Assembly: GCA_015056625.1 (NCBI GenBank)
Contig: SVFY01000001.1
Location: forward strand, 161,365 to 225,364
Source: Butyrivibrio sp.
GTDB lineage: Bacteria > Bacillota > Clostridia > Lachnospirales > Lachnospiraceae
Direction: 5' to 3'
DNA length: 64,000 nucleotides
How positions within the stretch are numbered: the stretch's first letter is position 1; every line of letters begins with the position of its first letter. Position numbers and translations under genes: made by a program. The notes beneath the pieces are model-generated. The model saw only the letters and a program-made list of their open reading frames with translations. It was not told the origin of the DNA and did no database searches. Shown here one piece after another: positions 23,633-33,224 of the stretch.

Positions 23633-25654
23633 TCTTACGTCGCCGCCTTTAAGCCAGCGTTTGTTTTCATACATGGCATCATCGGCACGTTCAAATACAT
23701 CATTAACATTGGAGTCCGTATTCGGGCTGTAGTCGGCAGTTCCAATAGAAATGACAGGTCCCTGACCGCTCTTTTGGTTATCCAGGATCTTTTTCTTAAG
23801 ATCAGCTACCAGCTTTCTGCGGTTCGTATAGTCATCACTTCTTAAGAAGATAACAAACTCGTCGCCGCCAACCCTGAATACCGGGCTGTGGACAAAGGTA
23901 TCGCAAAGGAGCTTGGCTGAAGCCTTGATATAGTCATCTCCCGCCTTATGTCCCTGGGTGTCATTGACTTTCTTAAGGTCATTGATATCGCAAACTGCAA
24001 AACCAAAAGGAAGGTAATCAAGTCCGCCCTCAATGTTGCCCTGAACAGACTTTTCAAGCTCAGCAAAGGCTGTCTTGTTCTTGGTACCTGTAAGTTCGTC
24101 TCTTCTTGCAAGCTCTTTCTCGGTCTGTAGCTCTTTTAGACGCTCCTTTTCTTTTTCTACTTCCTTTTCAATATTCTCGACACAGATAATGATATGCTCG
24201 CCATCACTGGTATTTCTGGCGATAAGTCTCGTGTGTTCAACCTTGTCATCAATGATCAGTCTATATTCAAGAACAATTCGTTTCATGCCTTCCAGGGAAG
24301 ATAAGAGTTTGTCTTTGTCCAGCGAATCCAGCATGTATTCCTTGTCCTGGGGATGAACGACCATCATGATGTTATTTATGGTTTCTGCAAAGAAATCTTC
24401 ACCTGATCTTGCAACCTGAAGTTCTCCATACAGCTTGTCTGCAGTAAAGCCTTCATAATATCCGGTCTTTACTTCAACATAATAGATAGCATCATAGTTT
24501 GACGCCAATGTCTCAGCCATTTGGGTGAAGGTAATCTGGCTCTTACTCTTATCAAGCTCCTGGGACTGTGCTGTCATAGTATCCTCTACATCAATGTCGC
24601 CCAGAACAAAATGTTTTTTGTCATCAGAGAGCCTTACAACAAAGCGGAAATATCTGTACTCATCTCCAACAAGCACCCTGTAACGGTAGGAATAAGAGGG
24701 CTTATTCTCAAGGTTCTTGAGCATCTTGTTTTTAAAATACATGCTCTCAGCAAAAGCTCTGTCATCAGGGTGCGCATATTTTCTGGCATTGGCACGGGTC
24801 TCAGAATAAAAGTCCTGCCCTTCCTGGGGAACATTCATTGAGTCATAGCGCTCACTGGTAGATACCTCAATGTACCTTCCGGATTCTATATCGATGTAAT
24901 AAATTGCCTCGTAATCCCTTGCAAGTCCCGTTGCTACCTGAGTATATCTCTCTTTTTCCTTCTGAGTAGTTGCTTTAAACTCGCTGAGGGCTCTTTTTTC
25001 ATCTTCCTCAATAAACACGTGAACAAGGCAGTTAGCCAAGAAACAGCCAAATGTATAAAAGGGAACATATGCGGTAAACATCTGAAGAGAAACAAAGACT
25101 GCCATCACAAGACCGGACATACAGATTGCTCTGTAGTGCACTACATCGCTTTCTGTAGCTCTTTTCATAGCAAAAAAAGAATAAAGGGTGATAACAGCAA
25201 ACATAAAAAACTGCACGCCCAGTAAAAAGAATCTCCCCCAATGAGGGATATATGTCATATCTTTTTCAATGCTGAAAACCACCGGATCAAAAAGATTGAA
25301 AATAAGGCTGCATATAACGAAAATGCAGATTCCCCAGCCAAGAGCAAGAAAGACTTTAGATTTTGTGCCTTGCTTTCCAAGATAAGCAACTACAAATCTG
25401 GTCCAGAACAAAACAGACACTGCCATGGCGCCAAAGTAAAGCATAGTATCAATATAAGCCAGATGCCATGTTTTTATCTCTAAAAGAAATACCCAGATAA
25501 GGTCCCCTACATAAAAAAACATCAGCGAAATAAGGAACTGTGTATATTTGTAATAGGCACCATCCTTTGGTAAGTCTTTACGATTTTTGATGATCTCATG
25601 ATTGATGATAAGATGATGGATTGCCGCAAGTATACTGGCACTGGCATAATACAT
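23630..25654 (-). CDS. membrane diguanylate cyclase (GGDEF) with tandem PAS-like modules
   Basis: 674 residues. The N-terminal 240 residues hold about seven hydrophobic helices. Two diverged copies of a roughly 130-residue sensory module follow, recognisable from AIYYIDIESGRYIEV...EGQDFYSET and AIYYVEVKTGYYEGF...SGEDFFAET. The C-terminal GGDEF domain has DELTGTKNKTAF, NDLKKVNDTQGHKAGD and the active-site FRVGGDEFVIFL; no RxxD inhibitory site precedes it. The ATG at 25654 overlaps the stop of the response-regulator gene (TAATG), with GGAGGG inside that gene's end, so it is translationally coupled. It would make c-di-GMP in response to an unknown signal linked to the sugar operon upstream. Confidence 0.9.
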   Translation of the reverse strand: MYYASASILAAIHHLIINHEIIKNRKDLPKDGAYYKYTQFLISLMFFYVGDLIWVFLLEIKTWHLAYIDTMLYFGAMAVSVLFWTRFVVAYLGKQGTKSKVFLALGWGICIFVICSLIFNLFDPVVFSIEKDMTYIPHWGRFFLLGVQFFMFAVITLYSFFAMKRATESDVVHYRAICMSGLVMAVFVSLQMFTAYVPFYTFGCFLANCLVHVFIEEDEKRALSEFKATTQKEKERYTQVATGLARDYEAIYYIDIESGRYIEVSTSERYDSMNVPQEGQDFYSETRANARKYAHPDDRAFAESMYFKNKMLKNLENKPSYSYRYRVLVGDEYRYFRFVVRLSDDKKHFVLGDIDVEDTMTAQSQELDKSKSQITFTQMAETLASNYDAIYYVEVKTGYYEGFTADKLYGELQVARSGEDFFAETINNIMMVVHPQDKEYMLDSLDKDKLLSSLEGMKRIVLEYRLIIDDKVEHTRLIARNTSDGEHIIICVENIEKEVEKEKERLKELQTEKELARRDELTGTKNKTAFAELEKSVQGNIEGGLDYLPFGFAVCDINDLKKVNDTQGHKAGDDYIKASAKLLCDTFVHSPVFRVGGDEFVIFLRSDDYTNRRKLVADLKKKILDNQKSGQGPVISIGTADYSPNTDSNVNDVFERADDAMYENKRWLKGGDVR

Positions 25655-26409
25655 TATTGCTGCCCTCCTGCCATATAATCTGAGTAGCTCACCCCGGCAT
25701 ATTTCTTGAAGCATCTGCTAAAGTAGTTGGGATCAGGAATTCCAACTTCAGATGCCGTGCAGTACATCTTGGTGCCTTTTTTTGCAAGCTGCTGCGCCTT
25801 TTTCATGCGAAGCTCATTTAAGTATTCAACAAACTTGATCCCTGTATCCTGCTTGAACTTTCTGGACAGATAGCTGGGCGAAAAGCCAAACTCCTGGGCC
25901 ACAAAAGCAAGGTTGAGCTTGGAATCAGTAAAGTTATCATCTAGATATTTCTTTATACTGTCTGTGGAACCGGCTTCTGCGGAATTGTCTGCCTTAGCCT
26001 CCAGCTCCTCCCAGTAGTCGGGAGCATCTTTAAGTTTAACCACAACTCTTTGAAGAACCTTGGTGATCTCCTCCCTGACCATTGGCTTTAGCATATAGTC
26101 AAATACAGGCATGCTTACGCATTTCCTTGCATATTCAAACTTATCAATGGCAGTCATGATTATGATCACAAGATGGGGGTACCTGTTTGTGGCAATCTCA
26201 GTAAATTCAATGCCATCCATGAAGGGCATTGAAATGTCTACAAATGCAATATCAGGCTTGAGATCGTCAATTATGTTGATAGCCTCAACGCCACTGGCTG
26301 CCTCTCCTACAACTTCCATCCCCAGCTCATCCCACTTGATTGCAGCTCGCATGAGCTTTCTTGCGGATTCTTCATCATCAATTATCATAACCCTAAACGG
26401 TCTGTTCAT
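25654..26409 (-). CDS. YesN-like response regulator (REC + AraC HTH)
   Basis: 251 residues. The receiver domain has the acidic pair D11-D12, phospho-acceptor Asp58 (IAFVDISMPFMDG) and Lys in MLKPM. A short linker leads to the AraC-type DNA-binding domain at about 150-250 (KLNLAFVAQEFGFSPSYLSR, GIPDPNYFSRCFKKYAGVS). Overlaps the histidine-kinase gene by 17 bases. With that kinase it forms a YesM/YesN-type system that usually activates a neighbouring carbohydrate transporter, here the one at 28206-31391. Confidence 0.95.
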   Translation of the reverse strand: MNRPFRVMIIDDEESARKLMRAAIKWDELGMEVVGEAASGVEAINIIDDLKPDIAFVDISMPFMDGIEFTEIATNRYPHLVIIIMTAIDKFEYARKCVSMPVFDYMLKPMVREEITKVLQRVVVKLKDAPDYWEELEAKADNSAEAGSTDSIKKYLDDNFTDSKLNLAFVAQEFGFSPSYLSRKFKQDTGIKFVEYLNELRMKKAQQLAKKGTKMYCTASEVGIPDPNYFSRCFKKYAGVSYSDYMAGGQQ

Positions 26410-28174
26410 CAGCTACCCCAGCTCCTCTTTGATCAATTCCAGGAATGATGATCTCAATTTCAGTGAATTCCCCTTCTTCACTTCGTATCCTTACTGCATC
26501 CTGGTATCCGGTGTATATCCTGATCCTCTCAATGGTGCCCCAAAGGCCGAAGCTCTCATCAGCCTCCGCCGGGCGGTCTTTCTTTTCAAAAGAAAGGATC
26601 TTTTTAATCTGATCCTGCTTCATACCAACACCGGTATCTCTTACTATAATGTGGAGATCCGTCTCAGACCTGAAACTCTTTATACTGATAAGACCCTTCT
26701 CGCCCTTAAGTCTTATGCCGTGATAAATACTGTTTTCCACAAGGGGCTGAAGTATCAGTTTGGGAACGATACAGTTTTCTGTATCCGGTGTTACATCATA
26801 TTCATCTTCTATTATATCGCCATATCGGAGTTTTTGCAGTGATAAATAGTCTTTAACAATCTTAACCTCTCTTGAAAGCGGGATATCTCTTCCGCCCTTG
26901 CTTAAGAAGTTTCTGTAAAAAGAGCCCATGGTTTCAAGCGCTTCGTGGACGTTTCCAGCCCCTGCCTCCAACGCCAGAAATCCGATGGTCTCAATTGAGT
27001 TATACAGGAAATGAGGCTTTATTTGCTCCTGCAAAACCCTCATCTCGGCTTTTTGCAAAGTTTTCTCATTTTCCATGAGTCTTTCGATAAGCTCATTAAC
27101 GTGATCGATCATGTTGTTGTAGTCGCCTTCCAAAAGCTCCAGCTCACTACTTGATACAGCAACATCGATCTTATCAAGCTGTCCTGATGCCCTGTTCTTT
27201 TCCATGGCAGATGACAGCTCAAACACAGGATCCGTGATGTGCTTTCTGATAACACTTCCTGTGTAGAAGGCCAGTGAAACCAGGATCACCAAAAGAAATA
27301 ACAGCACATAGATAACTCTGAAGGGAATGCCCTCTTTTCCAAAATTAGACACCCTGAATATGACTATTGGCGCATCCTTAACCTGACAACCCGAGACTAA
27401 AACGCCTCTTCCATCCACCACCTTGGTTTGGTGAACGATTTTTTTTGACAAAAAGCTCTCATTAAAATAGCCTGCATAACTGCTGTTTCCAGCAAGGAAA
27501 GTTCCATCTGATCCCATGATACAGATATCATTGTAGCGAAGGCCAAAGAGCATGTTGTCAAAGATCACGGGCTTTATGTTCATGAGCATGATCCCGTTTC
27601 TCTCCTGGGAATCAATGTCGTAGATGGCCCTTCCAATGGTTATGACCTGTCTGCCGCCAGCTTTTCTTGCGATGCCATTTGTGTTTAGGGACACGACAGC
27701 TGCGCCCTTTCCATTGTAAATATCCGATCTCCACTCCATCCCAGCAATGGCATCTGAATCGTAGGTGTAGGTGAATCTGTTGGTGCCAAGCATTATCATA
27801 TCCTCTCGCATGACAATAACGGTATCAACACCCTCTGTTACATTCAGGATGTCCATGACCCCGTATCTGGCATCGTTTATCATGCTGATGTCCACCTTAT
27901 TTACATCAGCCCTTAGAAACGAAACAAGACGACTCTCTGTCATAATAAGTCTTGAGAGTTCCTTGAAATTGTCCAGATCCGTACTGATGCTACTGGAAAG
28001 CGTCTTTAGGATGCTCTCCGACTCTCGCACAGCATAGTCCCTTCTCTCCCTCTCCGTAAGGATATACATTGCTATAAGAAAAGAAATAGTGACTATAAGG
28101 ACAATACCAAGTATTACTCTCTGAAGTCTTAATGATAGAGAAATCGTCTTTTTGTTTTTCGTAAAATTATTCAT
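26393..28174 (-). CDS. YesM-like sensor histidine kinase
   Basis: 593 residues. Two membrane helices (about 18-37 and 292-312) bracket a large extracellular sensor; then HAMP (VIRKHITDPVFELSSAMEK), the His_kinase domain with phospho-acceptor His in EQIKPHFLYNSIETIGF, and a HATPase_c domain with LVENSIYHGI, RDTGVGMKQ and SFGLWGTIERI. Normal length for the YesM class. It lies 31 bases after the permease gene and overlaps the regulator gene, so it is part of the sugar operon. Confidence 0.95.
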   Translation of the reverse strand: MNNFTKNKKTISLSLRLQRVILGIVLIVTISFLIAMYILTERERRDYAVRESESILKTLSSSISTDLDNFKELSRLIMTESRLVSFLRADVNKVDISMINDARYGVMDILNVTEGVDTVIVMREDMIMLGTNRFTYTYDSDAIAGMEWRSDIYNGKGAAVVSLNTNGIARKAGGRQVITIGRAIYDIDSQERNGIMLMNIKPVIFDNMLFGLRYNDICIMGSDGTFLAGNSSYAGYFNESFLSKKIVHQTKVVDGRGVLVSGCQVKDAPIVIFRVSNFGKEGIPFRVIYVLLFLLVILVSLAFYTGSVIRKHITDPVFELSSAMEKNRASGQLDKIDVAVSSSELELLEGDYNNMIDHVNELIERLMENEKTLQKAEMRVLQEQIKPHFLYNSIETIGFLALEAGAGNVHEALETMGSFYRNFLSKGGRDIPLSREVKIVKDYLSLQKLRYGDIIEDEYDVTPDTENCIVPKLILQPLVENSIYHGIRLKGEKGLISIKSFRSETDLHIIVRDTGVGMKQDQIKKILSFEKKDRPAEADESFGLWGTIERIRIYTGYQDAVRIRSEEGEFTEIEIIIPGIDQRGAGVADEQTV

Positions 28175-28205
28175 AGGATAAAGATATCACTTTTCCCGCG
28201 GGTTT

Positions 28206-29066
28206 TCACCCCTTTACAGCTCCTGCAATGAAACTTTCCTGGATCCTTCTGCTGAGGAAAATATAGAAGATCAGGGTTGGGAATGTGGCAATTACAAGGG
28301 CTGCTCCAATTGGTCCCCAGTCTGTGGTATATGCTCCAGAGAGAGCCTTGATACCAACTGGAAGAGTTCTGTGTGCTGAGTCTGAAATAAAGACGTTAGC
28401 AAACATGAACTCATTCCAGCACTGGAGATATGAGTAGACACCAACCGTTGACACAGCAGGCTTCATCAAAGGGAGGATTATTCTGAAGAAGGTTCCTGTA
28501 AGTGAGCATCCATCAATCCTGGCAGCCTCATCCAGAGCATATGGTATCTCAACCATGAAGCCTGTACATATCAGAATTGACATGGACAGTGCAAATGCTG
28601 AATAAGGAACAATAAGTGTTGAGTACTTATTGAGCCAGTGAAGTTTGGAAAGCACTACATAAACCGGAACAATCGAAGCCTGAATCGGTATGGTGAGTCC
28701 CAGCATAAAGAATGCATTGGTCAGCTTGGACAGCTTCCAGCTGATCCTTGTTATAGCGTAGGTTGCCATCATTGCGGCGAAAAGAGATATGCCGATGGCA
28801 AGTGTTGTTACTATAAGGCTGTTTACAAAGTAAAGGCCCATGTTACCTGTGCCCATGGCGCGGGTATAGTTGGACCAGAGCCAGTCTTTGGGAAGTCCTA
28901 TGATGTTCGCTCCAAAAATCTCTTCGTTGGACTTAAGTGAAAATGTAAACATGAAATAGATAGGGAAGAGATTAACCAGGGCCCAAAACGTCAGGAATAC
29001 GTACATCAGGACTTTAGCAGCCGGATTTGTCTTTTTGATTTGATCTGTAGTATTTGTGTTCCCCAT
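28206..29066 (-). CDS. carbohydrate ABC transporter permease (MalG/YcjP type)
   Basis: 286 residues with six helices and the EAA loop YALDEAARIDGCSLTGTFF (about 185-203). The C-terminus RRIQESFIAGAVKG is typical. Start overlaps or abuts the stop of the upstream permease at 29066. Second membrane subunit of the YesMN-linked transporter. Confidence 0.95.
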   Translation of the reverse strand: MGNTNTTDQIKKTNPAAKVLMYVFLTFWALVNLFPIYFMFTFSLKSNEEIFGANIIGLPKDWLWSNYTRAMGTGNMGLYFVNSLIVTTLAIGISLFAAMMATYAITRISWKLSKLTNAFFMLGLTIPIQASIVPVYVVLSKLHWLNKYSTLIVPYSAFALSMSILICTGFMVEIPYALDEAARIDGCSLTGTFFRIILPLMKPAVSTVGVYSYLQCWNEFMFANVFISDSAHRTLPVGIKALSGAYTTDWGPIGAALVIATFPTLIFYIFLSRRIQESFIAGAVKG

Positions 29067-29956
29067 TATTCATCCTTCTCCCTAAATATCGCAGTAATAG
29101 CAAGTGCAAAGGCAAAGCAGAGCAAAATAAGCATTACAGAAATAGTACTTCCCATACCGTACCTGTTCCTTAAGAACAGCATGTTTTCAAGAAGTGTACT
29201 AGGTACTTCCGTAGTCTGGAAAGGACCACCTTCTGTCAGGATCCTTACAAGATCGTATGTCTTTAAGGAACCTGTTACCGCAAAGATAACGCTGACTCTG
29301 ATGATTGGCTTGATGATAGGAATGACAATGTATCTGTCGATCTGCCATGGAGAAGCGCCGTCAAGCATTGCAGCTTCTCTAAGGTCAGTGGAAACGCCCT
29401 TAACTCCGGCATACATAAGCAGCATGTGATATCCGATGTACTGCCAGATTGTAGGAACCAGAATTGCTCCAAGAGCTGTCTTTACATCACCAACCCATAC
29501 GTGTTTCCAGCTTCCAAGGTTAACTGCATCGAGGAATCTGTTGAGCACACCGTAGTCAGGGTTGTATATTTTAAGCCATAATTGACCAATAACCACAGTT
29601 GAAATAAGAACGGGCATAAAGAAAACTGATAAGAAAAATCTCTCTTTCTTTGGGCGTCTTCCAAGAAGAAGTGCCAGGAAAAGAGAAAATGGCAGCTGAA
29701 CAAATACTGAAAAGAAAGCCAGTATCATTGAGTTCTTAAGACCTGTCATGAACTTTATGGAGCCGTTGGTGAAAAGCTCTATATAGTTGTCGAAACCGAT
29801 GAATGTACCTTCTGAAAAACCATTCCAGTCAAAGGTACTTCTGTAAAGTGAAACCGCGATAGGTGCGATCAGAATGCTGACAAAGAGCAGAAGTCCTGGG
29901 AGTAAAAATAAGAATATCGTAATTCCCTTTTGAATTTGAGCAGTTTTTTTATTCAT
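29066..29956 (-). CDS. carbohydrate ABC transporter permease (MalF/LplB type)
   Basis: 296 residues. First helix TIFLFLLPGLLLFVSILI, EAA motif TDLREAAMLDGASPWQIDRY (about 200-219). ATG 29956 is chosen because GGAAGG lies seven bases upstream; a TTG at 29971 would overlap that site. A hairpin with a T7 run separates it from the binding-protein gene, as in the other sugar operon of this window. Confidence 0.94.
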   Translation of the reverse strand: MNKKTAQIQKGITIFLFLLPGLLLFVSILIAPIAVSLYRSTFDWNGFSEGTFIGFDNYIELFTNGSIKFMTGLKNSMILAFFSVFVQLPFSLFLALLLGRRPKKERFFLSVFFMPVLISTVVIGQLWLKIYNPDYGVLNRFLDAVNLGSWKHVWVGDVKTALGAILVPTIWQYIGYHMLLMYAGVKGVSTDLREAAMLDGASPWQIDRYIVIPIIKPIIRVSVIFAVTGSLKTYDLVRILTEGGPFQTTEVPSTLLENMLFLRNRYGMGSTISVMLILLCFAFALAITAIFREKDE

Positions 29957-29970
29957 ACCGTAACCTTCCA

Positions 29971-30019
29971 AAAAAATCGGTCCTTTCTGTATTCCGGGTG
30001 AAACGCAGGAAGGACCGAT
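29971..30019 (-). terminator. intra-operon hairpin/attenuator between binding protein and permease genes
   Basis: Ten-base stem ATCGGTCCTT / AAGGACCGAT with a 24-base loop and seven Ts on the minus strand; the T run runs up to the permease Shine-Dalgarno site. Confidence 0.88.
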
Positions 30020-30032
30020 GTGTAGTTAAAAA

Positions 30033-31391
30033 TTATCTGATGTCTTTTGCAAGACCGTCAGTAAATGCCTGTCCATCAACCTGGCATCCATAAACCTGAT
30101 CTACATATGAAAGATATGTGTTAGCATCGTCAGCGTTCATAGCTGTATCTCCGAAGAGTACGAAGTTGTCAGCCTTTGAAACGATCTCAGATACAGTCTG
30201 TGTAAGCTCGTTAACTGAACTTGTGTCGCCGTATGGTGTCCATGCAGGAAGTCCGCATCCATCAAGGTATCCATAGTGGCAGATGAGCTTACCAAGCTCG
30301 AATGCATAGTCAGCAGCCTTCTCAGCGTTAGGTGAAGATGCTGCAACTGCAAGTGTGTCTGAAGGTCCACCGATGAGCTGTCCAAGTTTAGCCTTGTCAG
30401 CGTTGATAACTGGGAACTCACCAACCTTTACCTTAGGGAAGAACTCTTCGTTAGCTGCGAAGTCTGCGCAGTTCCATGTACCATTCATATAGAATGCATA
30501 CTTGCCAGCCATGAAGTTGTTCTTAACTTCGTCGTTTGTAAGACCAATTCCTGAAGGATCGAAATAACCGTTTGTTACAAGGCTCTGGAATGTGTTAACA
30601 GCGTCTGTTACGTCCTGGTTAGCCCATGTTGCTCTTCCAAGGAAGATGTCGTTAAGTGTGTCAGCGCCTGCGCTCTTCTCGATTACAGACTCAAGATACT
30701 CTGTTACACACCATGTCTCTTTTCCGGCACATCCGAAAGGAATGATGCCTGCTGCCTTAAGCTTGTCGCAGCACTCGATGAACTCATCATAAGTTCCAGG
30801 GATCTCTGTGTAGCCAACCTGTCCAAGAAGGTCCATGTTAGCGAAAAGTCCAACGATGTTCATTGTTGTAGGAACGCCGTAGTGCTTTCCATCATAAGTT
30901 GTGTTACCAAGCATGTTCTCAGGAAGTTCGCTCTTCCAATTCTGGTAAGCATCGTCAAGGCAGTAAACCTTACCTGCGTCTACGAAGTCACCAAGGAATG
31001 CACATGACCATGTAAAGAAGATGTCAGGCATTTCGTTAGCTGAAACAGCAGCTTTGATCTTTGTCTTGTAAGACTGGTTCTCAAAAGCTTCCCATGTGAA
31101 GTTGATATCAGGATACTTGGCCTGCATATCAGCTATAGCTGCCTCATAAGCGTGACGGTTTGAATCACTCTCAGTTGCGATGCACCACATGTTAAGTGAA
31201 ATAGGCTCACCTGAATCTGTGGCTTCTGCAGTCTGGGCAGGTTCTGCAGCAGGCTCTGCTGCTGGAGCTGCTTCCTGTGTCTGAGCGCTGTCATCAGCAG
31301 CTGGTGCTGCAGGAGCGCTTTCTCCACAAGCGGCGAGAGATAATGTCATAAGTCCCGCCAACAATACTGAAACTACTCGCTTCATTTTCAT
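30033..31391 (-). CDS. sugar ABC transporter substrate-binding lipoprotein
   Basis: 452 residues. Lipoprotein signal with lipobox LSLAAC (about residue 21), then an Ala/Pro/Glu/Gln-rich linker to about 55, then a family-1 extracellular binding domain beginning ISLNMWCIATESDSNRHAYE. ATG 31391 follows AAAGGAGAG; an upstream start at 31445 would overlap the preceding lipoprotein gene and hide the signal. Product is likely the most abundant part of the transporter. Ligand unknown; the YesMN context often goes with plant-polysaccharide oligosaccharides. Confidence 0.94.
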   Translation of the reverse strand: MKMKRVVSVLLAGLMTLSLAACGESAPAAPAADDSAQTQEAAPAAEPAAEPAQTAEATDSGEPISLNMWCIATESDSNRHAYEAAIADMQAKYPDINFTWEAFENQSYKTKIKAAVSANEMPDIFFTWSCAFLGDFVDAGKVYCLDDAYQNWKSELPENMLGNTTYDGKHYGVPTTMNIVGLFANMDLLGQVGYTEIPGTYDEFIECCDKLKAAGIIPFGCAGKETWCVTEYLESVIEKSAGADTLNDIFLGRATWANQDVTDAVNTFQSLVTNGYFDPSGIGLTNDEVKNNFMAGKYAFYMNGTWNCADFAANEEFFPKVKVGEFPVINADKAKLGQLIGGPSDTLAVAASSPNAEKAADYAFELGKLICHYGYLDGCGLPAWTPYGDTSSVNELTQTVSEIVSKADNFVLFGDTAMNADDANTYLSYVDQVYGCQVDGQAFTDGLAKDIR

Positions 31392-31420
31392 AACGTTCTC
31401 TCCTTTGTAAAATGTGTGTT

Positions 31421-31960
31421 TTATTTTACCCTGACCATAGGCCATGGATAAGCAACCGTAAGTTCATTGTCGTTTAAAGCGTAGTACAGGTATGCGTCTT
31501 CAATCGGATCATCGTACATAAGCTTTATACAACTCTTGTCTTCATCAACGCTGTAATGTCCATGGAAAATGTTCTCTTCCGCAAATTCCCCATTTGGAAG
31601 GAACTGATAGGACCAGCCGTTGTCCTGCTTCCAAACACCAACTACAGAATCGGTGTTTTCTCCGTAGCGCTCATATGTTGATTCTTCATACAGGGTCATC
31701 TGATCCCCATCCATCTGGTAACGCATCTTGATGGTCCCACCTTTATCATCCTTGAGGGTGATAAAAGTATCGTCCTGGCTGTAAGTGTACTCATTCCCCT
31801 TGTAAGTACACTTGCCGTTGTCTGACAGGGTAATAACAGGTTCTGCAGGATCATGTGAATAAGCCCATTCCTCCTTGTGGTTTCCGCATCCGGAAAGGAT
31901 GGCCACCATCGATACAACTGTTATCCCCAAAGTGATTTTTTCTATGATCATTTTTTTCAT
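31421..31960 (-). CDS. small lipoprotein of unknown function, first gene of the sugar operon
   Basis: 179 residues. Signal ending in lipobox ILSGC (Cys25). The mature part is beta-rich with DNGKCTYKGNEYTYSQDD and a WKQDNGWSYQFLPNGEF repeat-like pattern, reminiscent of small lipocalin-like or DUF5640-type lipoproteins, which I name only as a resemblance. RBS AGAGG nine bases before the ATG. It ends 30 bases before the binding-protein start, so it may be co-transcribed. No catalytic motif. Confidence 0.75.
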   Translation of the reverse strand: MKKMIIEKITLGITVVSMVAILSGCGNHKEEWAYSHDPAEPVITLSDNGKCTYKGNEYTYSQDDTFITLKDDKGGTIKMRYQMDGDQMTLYEESTYERYGENTDSVVGVWKQDNGWSYQFLPNGEFAEENIFHGHYSVDEDKSCIKLMYDDPIEDAYLYYALNDNELTVAYPWPMVRVK

Positions 31961-32171
31961 ACTGATTACCTCTAAGTTACGATAACCTTTTCGTTAAAAT
32001 TAATATATTCCATGGCTTTTAGATAATTAATGGATTTCTTTTACATTTGGTAGCACATTTTTTACTTCTTTAACATAAAATTTACTCTTTGTTATTATTT
32101 TATATGCATTTTGCACAAAAATAATGGCACCTGCTTTTACACAAGTGCCAAAAAGTCGTCATTATGCTATT
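31961..32171. promoter_or_regulatory. AT-rich control region ahead of the YesMN-linked sugar operon
   Basis: About 210 bases between the foldase-gene stop (its promoter is upstream) and the lipoprotein gene. On the minus strand it has several A-rich blocks such as AAAGAAGTAAAAAATGTG that could serve an AraC-type regulator; I could not fix a promoter. Confidence 0.3.
32113..32150 (-). terminator. probable terminator of the foldase operon
   Basis: Stem TGGCACTTGTG / GCAGGTGCCA (with mismatches) followed on the minus strand by ATTATTTTTGTG; moderate strength. Confidence 0.55.
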
Positions 32172-33224
32172 TTAATCGAAATACTTTGAATAAACTTCCA
32201 TCAGATTGGTGGATGAAACCTGCTGGTCCTCATTCAAGGTGACGCTGTCCCACAACTTTTCGTTGAGCTGCTTGGTAAGTGTGGCTACAAAGGCGTCGTA
32301 CTGGGCTCCGAAGACTTCTCTTTTCCTCTTGTCCACTATCTTTACCTTGTTTGCCTCAGTCTCTTCCCTGTTGAAAGTGCTGATACACTTAATGATAACG
32401 TAGCCTTCTGAGGTTTCAATGATCTCGCTGACCTCATCTGTCCCAAGATTGAAGGCTGCTGTCTCATAGACGCTTTCCATTCCGCCTTTGCCAAAAGAGA
32501 TTGTTCCCTCGTCAGCTTCGTTGTACTCAGCCATGAGTTCTTCAAAGCTCTCATCAGCCCAGATCTTTTTAAGTATCTCACGGGCTCTGTTGTAGGCTGC
32601 GTTTTTCTCCCTGTCTGAAAAAGGTACCTTCTGCCCTGCTCCATTAAGAGTATAAGTCTTAATGAGGATCTGCTCCACAGTAATGGTCCTTGCTTCGTCG
32701 TCGCTTATCTCCGGATTGATATCCCTTATGATGTAGTCGTAGAGCTTGTTGGCCAGGGCCTGCTCCTCCATTATGCCGGTGACATCTTCCAGTGTAACGT
32801 CGTTCATCGCCTTTTTATCAGCATCAGAAAGGCTCTCATAGTACTCAGTTGCAGCCCTTGCTGCCAGGTCGTGTTCTTCCTCTGTAAGCGCTATTCCATT
32901 TTCCAGAGCAAGAAGGTTCATTACCTTGATCTGCGCAACCTTGGCAAGAACTGACTCCTTTAACCTCTCTTCCACAGTGCCTGCATCAGTCTCTTTTTCC
33001 CAGATGTCGGAGCCAAAGGTCTTTTCGTACCCCTTCTGGGTGTTCACAAGATATACCAAAGCTTCTGTGAGAGTGCAGGACACATCCTCGATCCTGAAGA
33101 CTACGCCGTCATCAAATCCGGTGGTAAAGACGATCCTGCGGTCCAGTATCTGGGCGGGAGCACAGCCTGATATGGATACCATAAGCGCTGCAGCTATGGC
33201 AGCAATACGCGTCAGTCTCTTCAT
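32172..33224 (-). CDS. PrsA/SurA-like peptidyl-prolyl isomerase lipoprotein
   Basis: 350 residues. Lipoprotein signal with lipobox SISGC (Cys21). A SurA-type N-terminal chaperone region (about 35-170) is followed by a parvulin-like rotamase domain (about 175-300: EQILIKTYTL, ADEGTISFGKGGMESVYE, TSEGYVIIKCIST) and a C-terminal helix. Such proteins help fold exported proteins outside the membrane. The start ATG overlaps the stop of the FAD oxidoreductase gene by four bases (ATGA), an odd functional pair but a clear operon. Confidence 0.88.
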   Translation of the reverse strand: MKRLTRIAAIAAALMVSISGCAPAQILDRRIVFTTGFDDGVVFRIEDVSCTLTEALVYLVNTQKGYEKTFGSDIWEKETDAGTVEERLKESVLAKVAQIKVMNLLALENGIALTEEEHDLAARAATEYYESLSDADKKAMNDVTLEDVTGIMEEQALANKLYDYIIRDINPEISDDEARTITVEQILIKTYTLNGAGQKVPFSDREKNAAYNRAREILKKIWADESFEELMAEYNEADEGTISFGKGGMESVYETAAFNLGTDEVSEIIETSEGYVIIKCISTFNREETEANKVKIVDKRKREVFGAQYDAFVATLTKQLNEKLWDSVTLNEDQQVSSTNLMEVYSKYFD

